In this document: positions 8,274-16,567 of the stretch, one piece after another
Layout of the letters: each line of letters starts with the position of its first letter
Position numbering within the stretch: position 1 is the first letter of the stretch
Origin: Halomonas sp. KAO
GTDB taxonomy: Bacteria > Pseudomonadota > Gammaproteobacteria > Pseudomonadales > Halomonadaceae
Assembly: GCF_015595025.1 (NCBI RefSeq)
Contig: NZ_JADNRL010000008.1
Coordinates: 17,777-81,776, forward strand
Length of the DNA: 64,000 nucleotides
Direction of reading: 5' to 3'
Program-made: the position numbers and the translations under genes
The notes under the pieces: generated by a model
What the model saw: the letters and a program-made list of their open reading frames with translations, nothing else
Told to the model about the DNA's origin: nothing
Database searches by the model: none

Positions 8274-8917
8274 GTCGCTTTCGTCACGCACTCAGCGCCC
8301 GGGATGCCCATATCACCACCCTGCGCCTGGTCATTGTGATGCTGACACTGTTGAGCGCCGGTCTGTGGTGGGGCTGGAAGTCGGCCCCGGAGAACCTGAC
8401 CATCCACAATCCGCCAGACCTGCGCTCCGGCAGCACCCGCGCCTGGTGGGAGGTCGATCCGTCGAGCGTCTATGCCTTCGGGTTTTATGTCTGGCAGCAG
8501 ATCAACCGCTGGCCTGCCGATGGCCAGATCGACTACCAGCGCAATCTACAGTCTTACTCACCCTTTCTCACCCCCTCTTGTCAGCGCTACCTGAGCAACG
8601 ACTATGAGGCTCGCAACCATCGTCAGGAGCTCTCCGGGCGCGTACGTGGCATCTACGAGATCCCCGGTCGCGGGTATCGCGCCAGTGCCGTCGAGGTTCT
8701 GAGTCGCGATGCCTGGATTGTGACCCTGGATATGGCCATCGACGAGCAGTACGCCGGCACGCCGGTACGCGACCTGTTCGTTCGCTACCCGCTGCGCGTA
8801 GTGCGGGCCGATGTGGATCCCGAGCGTAACCCCTGGGGGCTTCAAGTGGATTGCTTCGAGGGCACCCCGCAGCGCCTGGCCGTGCCCGGCCGCGAGGATG
8901 AAGGAGATCCCCTATGA
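8270..8917 (+). CDS. PFL_4703-family (TIGR03746) ICE protein, VirB8/TraE-like
   Basis: A 215-residue protein with a cytoplasmic N-terminus, one membrane helix at about residues 18-38, and a periplasmic domain. FYVWQQINRWPADGQIDYQR and SYSPFLTPSCQRYL are characteristic of TIGR03746. The arrangement (short cytoplasmic tail, one helix, roughly 170-residue periplasmic domain) resembles VirB8/TraE assembly factors; that equivalence is my inference. Overlaps of four bases with both neighbours indicate tight coupling in the transfer operon. Confidence 0.83.
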   Translation: MSRFRHALSARDAHITTLRLVIVMLTLLSAGLWWGWKSAPENLTIHNPPDLRSGSTRAWWEVDPSSVYAFGFYVWQQINRWPADGQIDYQRNLQSYSPFLTPSCQRYLSNDYEARNHRQELSGRVRGIYEIPGRGYRASAVEVLSRDAWIVTLDMAIDEQYAGTPVRDLFVRYPLRVVRADVDPERNPWGLQVDCFEGTPQRLAVPGREDEGDPL

Positions 8918-9786
8918 AGCGCGTGATACTGGCTTGCCTGACGAGTGCGGTGTTGATCGGCGATGCCATGGCGGTAGAGGTCATGCACTGGGAACGCCGT
9001 CCCCTGGAGATACCGCTGCCGGTGGATAAGGAGCGTATCGTTATCCTGGAGCGCAATGTGCGGGTAGGGTTGCCATCGGCTCTGGCTAACCCCGAAGTGC
9101 TGCGCGTCCAGAGTGCTGGGGGCGTGCTTTACTTGAAAGCCTTTGAGGCCTTCGAGACTCAGCGGGTGCGAGTGCAGGATGTGGAGAGTGGGGATGTGCT
9201 GCTGCTGGATCTTCTGGCCCGTGAGGGAGCCAGCAGCGAGGAGGTCCTGGTGGTGGACAGCCGCGAGGCATCTTCAGACAGCACCACCTCAGGAAGCAGC
9301 GGTGCGGAGGTAACGAAGACCTCGTCATCGTCGAAGGGCGCTTTACCCAGGGACGCCCAGCACTCGGCTTCCACGCCGATACCCGTGCGGCTGACCCAGT
9401 ATGCGGCCCAGTCTCTCTACGCGCCGCAGCGGACCATCGAGCCTCTGCGAGGGGCCACCCGTGTGCCCATGCGGTTACCCGAGTCTCTGAGCACTCTGCT
9501 ACCAACGCTGCCGGTGACTGCCACGCCCCTGGGAGCCTGGCGGTTCGATGGCTGGACGGTGACGGCGGTGAAACTGGAGAACAACGACCGGCAGCGCGCT
9601 TTCGAACTCGATCCGCGCTGGCTGCAGGGAGACTTCTACTCCGCGACGTTCATGCACCCCTACCTGGCTCCGCGGGGCTCGATGGAGGATACCACTACGG
9701 TCTTTCTGGTCACCCGGAGCGGTGGCCTGGACAGGGCGCTGAGCTTGCTGAGGGAAGCGCCTGACGCTGAGGAGGGCTCCTTATGA
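8914..9786 (+). CDS. TIGR03749-family ICE protein, VirB9/TraK-like
   Basis: A 290-residue exported protein with signal peptide (about residues 1-20, ending DAMA). The early block RIVILERNVRVGLPSALANP and VLYLKAFEAFETQRVRVQDV resembles secretin-like N-domains seen in TraK/VirB9-type proteins, and the whole matches TIGR03749. A Ser/Thr-rich linker near residues 110-150 separates it from a C-terminal domain. It is probably a periplasmic or outer-membrane core component beside the TraB-like protein encoded next. The VirB9/TraK parallel is inferred. Confidence 0.83.
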   Translation: MKRVILACLTSAVLIGDAMAVEVMHWERRPLEIPLPVDKERIVILERNVRVGLPSALANPEVLRVQSAGGVLYLKAFEAFETQRVRVQDVESGDVLLLDLLAREGASSEEVLVVDSREASSDSTTSGSSGAEVTKTSSSSKGALPRDAQHSASTPIPVRLTQYAAQSLYAPQRTIEPLRGATRVPMRLPESLSTLLPTLPVTATPLGAWRFDGWTVTAVKLENNDRQRAFELDPRWLQGDFYSATFMHPYLAPRGSMEDTTTVFLVTRSGGLDRALSLLREAPDAEEGSL

Positions 9787-11225
9787 CGCTACGCAGCAAT
9801 ACCCTGCTGAAGGTGCTGGTTCCTGCGCTGTTGGTGATCGTCCTGCTGATCGTGGTGCGCAGCCTGGGGGGTGGCGATGCTGGTACAGATGCTGAAACTG
9901 CGGAGACAGACCCGACCCTGACCCTGAATGACGATGAGCTGCAGGCACTTGGCATCGAGGGGGACACCCCGCGGGATACCGTGGCCACTCTCGTTGGGCA
10001 TGTGCAGGCCATGCGTCGCGATCTGGAGCAGGCCCAGGCGGAAACTCAGGCGCTACGCGACCAGAACGAACGGCTGATGAGTCGCGATCAGGATGTGGAT
10101 GGGGCCATCGAAGAGGCGCTGCGCCGCGAGCGTGAGCAGTTGCGTCAGGAGGTTGAGCAGACACAACAGAGCAATCCACTGTTGAACACCCTTCAGCGTC
10201 AATTGGATCAGCTGCGTCAGCAGGTGGATGACACGGGAAGTGAGGATCTCCCCATTGGCCTCGGTCTGGAAGGTGGTGGCGGTCCCAACGGAACGATCTA
10301 CTCAGGCCCTGGATCGACGCATTCACTGACCTGGGTCGAGCCGCTGGACGCTCAGGAGGATGAGCGAGGGAGTGGCGAAACGACCTTCCCCACCCGCTTC
10401 GGCGAGGCGGCAGGTCAGTTTGGCGAAGCGGCCCAGCATGCCACCAGCGCAGTGGAGAGTCGGGTGACCGGTCGCCCCGATGAGTCCCCCGTGGAGCCTG
10501 TCTATACCCTGCCGGAGAACTCCACTCTGATGGGCTCGGTGGCCATGACGGCGTTGCTGGGCCGGGTACCTATCGACGGCACCGTCAATGACCCCTATCC
10601 GTTCAAGGTAGTGATCGGCCGCGAGAACCTCACCGCCAACGGCGTCACCCTGCCCGAGGTGGAGAGCGCCATTGTCAGCGGCACGGCGACAGGCGACTGG
10701 ACGCTCTCCTGCGTGCGTGGCCAGGTCAACTCGATGACCTTCGTCTTTAAGGACGGCACCGTGCGCACCCTGCCAACTCCCGATGACGTCAATTCCGGTG
10801 ATGGCTCGAACCGCACCACCCTCGGCTGGCTCTCCGATCCGCGCGGACTGCCCTGCATTCCCGGAGATCGCAAGACCAACGCCCAACAGTTCCTGCTGAC
10901 CAGCTTCATTCTGGGCGCCGCCGAGGTCGGTGCCGATGCCATGGCGATGAACGAGGTCACCACCAGTGTGGACAGCGGCGGCGTGGTCAGCGGTCTGACC
11001 GGCGACTCTGGACGCTATGCCGCCAGCCAGGCCCTGGCCGGCGGCGTCTCCGACGTGCGCCAGTGGGTGCAGGAGCGCTTCGGCCAGACTTTCGACGCCG
11101 TCTATGTTCCCCCGGGTCAGCCGGTCGCCATCCATATCGAACGCGAGCTGCCCATCGACTATGAGACACAAGGAAGGAGGGTGCGATATGACCGTTCTGG
11201 TGCGGACAACCTCGGTCTGCCGTAG
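9783..11225 (+). CDS. TIGR03752-family (PFL_4705) ICE protein, VirB10/TraB-like
   Basis: A 480-residue protein with one N-terminal membrane helix (about 8-27), an acidic coiled coil (about 80-150, many Gln/Glu/Arg heptads) and a C-terminal periplasmic domain. PENSTLMGSVAMTALLGRVP, PYPFKVVIGRENLTANG and VPPGQPVAIHIERELPIDYE match TIGR03752. Like VirB10/TraB it would span from the inner membrane to the outer-membrane core and transmit ATPase signals. The next gene starts inside its 3' end (38 bases of overlap). Confidence 0.87.
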   Translation: MTLRSNTLLKVLVPALLVIVLLIVVRSLGGGDAGTDAETAETDPTLTLNDDELQALGIEGDTPRDTVATLVGHVQAMRRDLEQAQAETQALRDQNERLMSRDQDVDGAIEEALRREREQLRQEVEQTQQSNPLLNTLQRQLDQLRQQVDDTGSEDLPIGLGLEGGGGPNGTIYSGPGSTHSLTWVEPLDAQEDERGSGETTFPTRFGEAAGQFGEAAQHATSAVESRVTGRPDESPVEPVYTLPENSTLMGSVAMTALLGRVPIDGTVNDPYPFKVVIGRENLTANGVTLPEVESAIVSGTATGDWTLSCVRGQVNSMTFVFKDGTVRTLPTPDDVNSGDGSNRTTLGWLSDPRGLPCIPGDRKTNAQQFLLTSFILGAAEVGADAMAMNEVTTSVDSGGVVSGLTGDSGRYAASQALAGGVSDVRQWVQERFGQTFDAVYVPPGQPVAIHIERELPIDYETQGRRVRYDRSGADNLGLP

Positions 11226-11655
11226 CGCCGCCAGGCCACTGATGGCCCTGATGACCACTCTGGCAGTGGCGGGCTGCGCCACTTCCCAGGAGGAGCTGAT
11301 GCCAGTGGGTGAGTCCACCATGATGGAAATCTGGCAGAGCCAGGCCGGCTACAGCACCGACGAGCGTCGCCTGCTGGACGCGCGCAGCGCACTGCGCCGT
11401 CCGCTGCAGGGTGACGACATGATCACTGAGCAGCTGCGTTACAGCCGTGATGTGGGCAACGAGATCTACAGCCAGTTCCGCCGTCTGCCCAACCCGGATC
11501 TGGTGATGTACGTCTTCCCGCACTTGGCCGGGACAGAGCAGGTGCCGGTGCCCGGCTACTCGACGGTGTTCCCCTTCTATCAGCGCACCCAGTACGCGAT
11601 GCCCGGGGAGAGCGCCCGAACCACTGCAGAGTGGGTCGACGGGAGGGCACTCTGA
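11188..11655 (+). CDS. TIGR03751-family conjugal transfer lipoprotein, TraV-like
   Basis: A 155-residue lipoprotein. ATG 11188 has GGAGG at 11176-11180 with ideal spacing; longer in-frame starts lie deep inside the upstream gene and are rejected. The lipobox LAVAGC puts the lipidated Cys at about residue 30. The block FRRLPNPDLVMYVFPHLAG is typical of TIGR03751. It is likely the small outer-membrane core lipoprotein equivalent to TraV/VirB7, acting with the TIGR03749 and TIGR03752 products. Its stop overlaps the ATPase start (TGATG). Confidence 0.85.
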   Translation: MTVLVRTTSVCRSAARPLMALMTTLAVAGCATSQEELMPVGESTMMEIWQSQAGYSTDERRLLDARSALRRPLQGDDMITEQLRYSRDVGNEIYSQFRRLPNPDLVMYVFPHLAGTEQVPVPGYSTVFPFYQRTQYAMPGESARTTAEWVDGRAL

Positions 11656-14543
11656 TGTCCCAGTTCGATAATCTGATGAATCGGCTGTTTGGCAGCGCCA
11701 AGGCTGGCCAGGGGAAGCCCCTGGATGAGGCACTGCCGATATCTCCTGCGGAGCCGTCGTTGCCCACAGAGGCGGCGGCGCTGAGCAACGATATGCATGG
11801 TAGGCCTCTGAGCCTACCGCGAGGCAAGGCGCCTTCCGTGGCCGAGCTTTGCTCGCATTTCCGTCGGGCGCCGTCGTTCAGCAACTATCTGCCCTGGGTG
11901 GAGTACCTGCCGGAGTCGGGCTGCTTCCTCCTGGAGGATGGAGTGTCGGTAGGCGTGGTGGCCGAGGTCTTCCCCATCGCCACCGAGGGCCGTGCCCCGG
12001 AGTCGCTTGAGGCGATTCGTGACCAGATTGAAGCCGCCTTCCAGGACAGCCTGCCGGAGTATGATCAGCACCCCTGGGTGGTACAGCTCTTCGTCAGGGA
12101 TGAAGTCGATGCCCGTCCCGACCTGGAGCGCATGCGTGATTATGTGCGGCCTCGGGCTCGAGAGACCGAGTTTACCCAGGACTGGCTGACGAGCATGGGC
12201 GCTCATCTCAGGGCCATCTCCAAGCCAGGCGGATTATTTCAGGATGACGGCGTGACCCAGACCCAGTGGCGAGGCCAGACCCGCCGCACGCGCCTGGTGC
12301 TCTACCGCTGGCTCGGCAAGAAACGCCAGACGGGAGAACGCCAGCGGGGGCTTTCGCCCGAACAGGCCGCCAATCAGGTCTATGATCGGTTGGCTGCTGC
12401 GCTGCACGGCGCGGGCCTGCGCCTGAAGCGCTATGACGGGCGCGCCTTTCACCGCTGGTTGCTGCCGCGCTTCAATCCGCGACCGCGGCTGGCACCAGAG
12501 GATCCGTCGCGCTTCTATACCCTGTGCGACTATCCCGAGGAAGCCGATGAGGTGGCCTGGAACTACGATCTGGCCGAGGGAATGCTCTTCAACTCGCCCC
12601 AGGGCGATGTAGAGACCGGGCTCTGGTGGTTCGACGGACTACCGCAGTGCTGCGTGGTGGTGGAGGAGATGCGCCGGGTGCCGGTGGTGGGGCATCTCAC
12701 CGGCGAAGTGCGTCGTTCCGACGGCCAGGCGAGCAACGCCCTGATGGACAAGCTACCCGAGGGCACCGAGGCGGTACTGACCATCGTCGCCACGCCCCAG
12801 GAGCCTCTGGAGGACCACATCAATCGCCTGCACAACAAGGCAGTGGGCGATAGCGTGCTGGCTCGCCAGGTGCGTGAAGACTGCGAGACTGCCCGCCTCT
12901 ATCTGGGGCAAAACCACAAGCTCTACCAGAGCACACTGGCGTTTTACCTGATGGGCGAGAATGAGCAGGATCTCCAGCAGCGCAGCATGGAGCTGGCTAC
13001 CCAGCTGCTGCAGGTAAACCTCTCACCGGTGGATCCGGAGGATGAGGTCGCCGGCCTCAACACTTATCTGCGCTGGCTGCCGATGAACTTCGATCCGGAG
13101 CAGGATCGCAAGAATCGCTGGTACACCCAGTTCAATTACGCCCACCACCTGGCCAACCTGGCGCCGGTGTTCGGGCGCGGCCGCGGCACCGGTCACCCCG
13201 GCATGACATTCTTCAATCGCGGCGGCGAAACCTTCAGCTTCGACCCACTGAATCTCGAGGACCGCTCGGCCAACGCCCATATGCTGGTGTTCGGTCCCAC
13301 CGGGGCGGGCAAGTCGGCCACTCTGAACGGCGTGCTGAGCCAGGTCATGGCCATACACCGTCCGCGGCTCTTTATCATTGAGGTAGGCAACAGCTTCGGG
13401 TTGCTGGGCCAGTATTTCGAGCGCAAGGGCATGAGCGTCAATCAGGTCAAGCTGTCGCCGGGCTGCGGGGCGAGGCTGCCGCCCTTCGCGGCAGCCTCGC
13501 GGCTGCTGCAGAACGAGGTGGAAGAGAGGCGCCTGGCCCGAGACGCTGAGGATGCCAACCCCTTCGAGGAAGCGCCCCTGGAGGAGGAAGAGGGGCAGCC
13601 TGACGAGGAGCGCGATCTGCTTGGGGAGATGGAGATCACCGCTCGGCTGATGATCACCGGCGGTGATCCCAAGGAGGAGCGGGAGTTTCGTCGTGCCGAC
13701 CGGCGCATGGTCCGCGATGCGATCTACCGGGCGGCGGAGCGCTGCCGAGATGAAGGTCGCGACTGCATGACCCAGGACGTGCGCGAGGCGCTCTATGCCA
13801 TCTCACGGAAGTCCGGTATCCCCGATGAGCGGCAGCGCCGCGCCTATGATATGGGCGAGGCCATGGGGCTGTTCTGTGATGGCTTCGACGGCGAAGTATT
13901 CAACCGTCCCGGCGCCGCCTGGCCCGAATGCGACGTGACCATCATTGACCTGGCCCACTTCGCTCGGGAGGGCTATGAGGCCCAGCTCGCCCTGTCGGTG
14001 ATCAGCGTAACCAATATGATCACCAACCTGGCCGAGCGCGACCAGTACAGCGGGCGCCCCATCGTCCAGGTCATCGACGAGTGCCATCTGCTCACCGTCA
14101 ACCCGCTGCTGAGCCCCTACCTGGTCAAGGTGGGCAAGATGGGTCGCAAGCTCTCCCACTGGATCTGGATGGCCACCCAGAACCTCGAGGACTTCCCAGA
14201 CGCTGCCCGCAAGCTACTCAACATGATCGAGTTCTGGCTGTGTCTCTACATGCCGCCGGACGAGATCGAGCAGGTTAGCCGCTTCAAGGAGCTCACCAGC
14301 ACCCAGCGCAAGCTGATGGCCTCCGCCACCAAGGTGTCGAAGAAGTACACCGAGGGAGTTCTGCTGTCAGGGCGTCTGGAAGCGCTATTCCGGGTGGTGC
14401 CTCCCAGCCTCTATCTGGCCCTGGCCGGCACCGAGGGCGAGGAGAAGGCAGAGCGCATGCGGGTGATGCGAGAGCAGAATTTAAGTGAGATAGATGCGGC
14501 ACTATATATATCGAACAGAATGGATAAGCTGAGAGGGATTTGA
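11655..14543 (+). CDS. Conjugative transfer ATPase, VirB4/TraC type (PFL_4709 family, TIGR03744)
   Basis: A 962-residue cytoplasmic ATPase that energises pilus assembly and substrate transfer. ATG 11655 overlaps the previous stop; a GTG at 11631 is less likely. Walker A is FGPTGAGKS near residues 544-552, and the Walker B block IVQVIDECHLL lies near 803-813. The C-terminal part contains WMATQNLEDFPDAARKLLN, expected of TraC/VirB4. The region 625-670 is rich in Glu. The last 22 or so codons (from about 14470) turn AT-rich, so the original 3' end seems to have been replaced where the AT-rich insert joins. No function-critical motif is lost. Confidence 0.92.
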   Translation: MSQFDNLMNRLFGSAKAGQGKPLDEALPISPAEPSLPTEAAALSNDMHGRPLSLPRGKAPSVAELCSHFRRAPSFSNYLPWVEYLPESGCFLLEDGVSVGVVAEVFPIATEGRAPESLEAIRDQIEAAFQDSLPEYDQHPWVVQLFVRDEVDARPDLERMRDYVRPRARETEFTQDWLTSMGAHLRAISKPGGLFQDDGVTQTQWRGQTRRTRLVLYRWLGKKRQTGERQRGLSPEQAANQVYDRLAAALHGAGLRLKRYDGRAFHRWLLPRFNPRPRLAPEDPSRFYTLCDYPEEADEVAWNYDLAEGMLFNSPQGDVETGLWWFDGLPQCCVVVEEMRRVPVVGHLTGEVRRSDGQASNALMDKLPEGTEAVLTIVATPQEPLEDHINRLHNKAVGDSVLARQVREDCETARLYLGQNHKLYQSTLAFYLMGENEQDLQQRSMELATQLLQVNLSPVDPEDEVAGLNTYLRWLPMNFDPEQDRKNRWYTQFNYAHHLANLAPVFGRGRGTGHPGMTFFNRGGETFSFDPLNLEDRSANAHMLVFGPTGAGKSATLNGVLSQVMAIHRPRLFIIEVGNSFGLLGQYFERKGMSVNQVKLSPGCGARLPPFAAASRLLQNEVEERRLARDAEDANPFEEAPLEEEEGQPDEERDLLGEMEITARLMITGGDPKEEREFRRADRRMVRDAIYRAAERCRDEGRDCMTQDVREALYAISRKSGIPDERQRRAYDMGEAMGLFCDGFDGEVFNRPGAAWPECDVTIIDLAHFAREGYEAQLALSVISVTNMITNLAERDQYSGRPIVQVIDECHLLTVNPLLSPYLVKVGKMGRKLSHWIWMATQNLEDFPDAARKLLNMIEFWLCLYMPPDEIEQVSRFKELTSTQRKLMASATKVSKKYTEGVLLSGRLEALFRVVPPSLYLALAGTEGEEKAERMRVMREQNLSEIDAALYISNRMDKLRGI

Positions 14544-14594
14544 ATTGAGCTCTAATTTTTCCTATTCAAATAAAAAATATCGGTTGATGTTTTA

Positions 14595-14623
14595 TTGAAT
14601 ATTTGATAATTGCGTGCTAGTAT
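14595..14623 (+). promoter_or_regulatory. Probable sigma-70 promoter with extended -10 for the cyclase operon
   Basis: In the AT-rich gap after the VirB4-type gene, TTGAAT (14595-14600) and TAGTAT (14618-14623) are separated by 17 bases, and a TG precedes the -10 as TGCTAGTAT. The three-gene unit starting at 14651 would therefore have its own promoter instead of depending on the transfer operon. The assignment is by eye from consensus. Confidence 0.5.
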
Positions 14624-14650
14624 TATAAAAATTTCCATGGAGGTGGCGTC

Positions 14651-15184
14651 ATGGATGCTAGCCGCAGAAAGCAAATAAATGAATTGGCGGTAACAGTTAG
14701 GGAGTCTCTTGGGCTGACGACCCCTATAGATGTTGAAGAGGTTATTGATAGGCTTGGTGGGTCAATTGAAGATTTTGATCCGTATTATGGTCAAGATGCT
14801 GAAGCATATGTTCGCAAATCTGGTGATAGCTTTGCTATTGCTGTCAATGACTGTGTGGGTCACGCGCGACGCCGCTTTTCCATTGCGCATGAGTTAGGGC
14901 ATCTCTTTCTCCACCTTGGATATTTGATTGATGATGATTTATGGGGGTCAGTTGACTCCTATATTGATTCTGTGCGTCATCGGATGGGTTATAATGAAGA
15001 AGAGTTTGAGGCTCATGAGTTTGCTGGTTCTCTTTTGATGCCGGCTGATGAGTTTCGTATTGTGGCTAATCAGTTTTTCGCGGATGGCCTCTATCCGCTA
15101 GAAAAGATTGCAGAGTATTTTGATGTGTCTAGCAAGGCGGTGAAGGTGCGTGGCTGCTGGCTGGGTGTTTTTAGCTGGGAATAG
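14651..15184 (+). CDS. ImmA/IrrE-family metallopeptidase
   Basis: A 177-residue soluble protein with start ATG 14651 and GGAGGTGG six bases upstream. The zinc-peptidase signature is clear: RRRFSIAHELGHLFLH places HELGH at residues 80-84, and EEFEAHEFAGSLLMP (about 117-131) supplies the third metal ligand. Known ImmA/IrrE proteins cleave DNA-binding repressors in response to DNA damage or other stress. No helix-turn-helix domain is attached, and no XRE-type repressor lies beside it, so its target is open. It is the first gene of an AT-rich three-gene unit with a cyclase and a membrane effector, and is probably a control or activation factor. The family call is firm; the role is inferred. Confidence 0.85.
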   Translation: MDASRRKQINELAVTVRESLGLTTPIDVEEVIDRLGGSIEDFDPYYGQDAEAYVRKSGDSFAIAVNDCVGHARRRFSIAHELGHLFLHLGYLIDDDLWGSVDSYIDSVRHRMGYNEEEFEAHEFAGSLLMPADEFRIVANQFFADGLYPLEKIAEYFDVSSKAVKVRGCWLGVFSWE

Positions 15185-15190
15185 TTCCTC

Positions 15191-16567
15191 ATGGATGAAA
15201 GAGTAAAGCTAAAGCTAGCTTTTTTAAATAAAAATTTAAAGAGTGTGACTGACATAGGAAAGGCAGGCCAGGTTACTGAGTCTGTCTTTATTTTTTTCTC
15301 GATAGATCTTGTTGGGTCTACCGGGATCAAGAAAGAAGCAGGTGGATGGATTGAGATTCTTCGCCATCTTTTTGAGGCATCTACTACTTATGCGAGGAAA
15401 GATGGATATAAACTTTGGAAGTATCGCGGTGATGAGGCGCTTTTTTATAAGGAGGTTGTAAGGGGCAGCGATGTCGCTCAAGAGCTCTACTCTGTGTACT
15501 CTGTTGCAGAAAGAGTTAACAAAGACTATGAGTTTCTTTATCAAGCGGGTAAGGATTCTCCAAAAGTAAAGGCAGCTATGTGGATTTCAAATGTTAGTAG
15601 GCTGCCTAGAGGGGATTATAGAGACTCGAGTGTTGAGCATGTCGTGAATGAAATTGAGAGGAAGAGGGGAGGTGTCGCAGTTTCTTTGGGAGATGGTCAA
15701 GGGGAGAGCTATCTTGAGTTTTTGGGGCTAAATATTGATGCGGGTTTCAGAGTTGCTGAGATTTCACATCCGGAAGTTGTTGCTGTAAGTGTGGAGCTTG
15801 CATCAATAGTTTCTTTAATACATGGATCTGATGAGGTTCGGTCTGTTGGGTATCGGGAGTTGAAAGGGGTGGACTCTTTTTTTCCATACCCTGTGCTTTG
15901 GTATAGTCCAAATTGGTGTAGGCTTGAGCAGCACTGGAGGCAGCAGTTTAGACTAAGCTCTTACGAGGCTGCGGCGTTAATAGAGGGGAGGGCTTTTGAT
16001 AATGAACTTTGCGAAAAAACTCTCAAAGCGCTAGGTCTTGGCGAGCAAGTTGGAAAGCTTTTGAATGATTTTAGGGATAGAGTTTCTGTTGGTGACGAAA
16101 GGTTGTTGGAGGATAATGCAAAGCCTTCAGGATTTGCTGAAAGGAAGGTGGTAGTCCATTGTGTGGCGATCTGCTTTAATAATAAATCTCAGGTTCTTCT
16201 GGGTAGGCGTCAGTTTAAAAAAGGAAGCCCTCTATCTGAGAAATGGGAATTTGGTTGTGCCCAGCTGCAAGACGGTATGACATTTGAGAGTGCCCTTCGT
16301 CAAGACTATTTGTATGATTTTGGCATTGAGATTCATAGCTTTCACCCAAGGCCGATATCTACCTATACCGTCGAGGGAAAAGATGAGCAAGGTGTGATTT
16401 TTTTGGCCAGAGTAGGAAGTGGTGCTGAACCAATAAAAAATAAGCACCAGGAGGTTGGTTGGTTTGACCTGGATAGCATTGATCTTCGTGATGAAGATTG
16501 TGTGCCTAACTTCAGAGAGAATCTAGAGCTAGCAGAGAGAGAATATGAGGTGTGGGTACATGGATGA
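15191..16567 (+). CDS. Class III nucleotide cyclase (Pycsar PycC-like) fused to a degenerate Nudix domain
   Basis: A 458-residue soluble protein with two domains. Residues 31-200 form a class III cyclase-like palm: FFSIDLVGSTGIK gives the first metal Asp (D39), and YKLWKYRGDEALFY gives the second (D81) in the usual GDE context. The GST after the first Asp resembles phage-defence uridylate/cytidylate cyclases more than housekeeping adenylate cyclases; specificity cannot be read by eye. Residues from about 319 form a Nudix fold (VLLGRRQF, KWEFG, VGWFDLDSI), but the Nudix box at about 355-380 lacks the RE..EE glutamates. It is therefore more likely a ligand sensor than a hydrolase. The gene overlaps the membrane-protein gene by 8 bases, so the two are co-translated. 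It is strongly AT-rich compared with its surroundings. Confidence 0.75.
   Translation: MDERVKLKLAFLNKNLKSVTDIGKAGQVTESVFIFFSIDLVGSTGIKKEAGGWIEILRHLFEASTTYARKDGYKLWKYRGDEALFYKEVVRGSDVAQELYSVYSVAERVNKDYEFLYQAGKDSPKVKAAMWISNVSRLPRGDYRDSSVEHVVNEIERKRGGVAVSLGDGQGESYLEFLGLNIDAGFRVAEISHPEVVAVSVELASIVSLIHGSDEVRSVGYRELKGVDSFFPYPVLWYSPNWCRLEQHWRQQFRLSSYEAAALIEGRAFDNELCEKTLKALGLGEQVGKLLNDFRDRVSVGDERLLEDNAKPSGFAERKVVVHCVAICFNNKSQVLLGRRQFKKGSPLSEKWEFGCAQLQDGMTFESALRQDYLYDFGIEIHSFHPRPISTYTVEGKDEQGVIFLARVGSGAEPIKNKHQEVGWFDLDSIDLRDEDCVPNFRENLELAEREYEVWVHG

Noticed and set aside
10323..11321. Long reverse-strand open frame opposite the TIGR03752 gene
   Set aside because: It is a shadow of the real gene; low-complexity Gly/Ala/His-rich composition without motifs.
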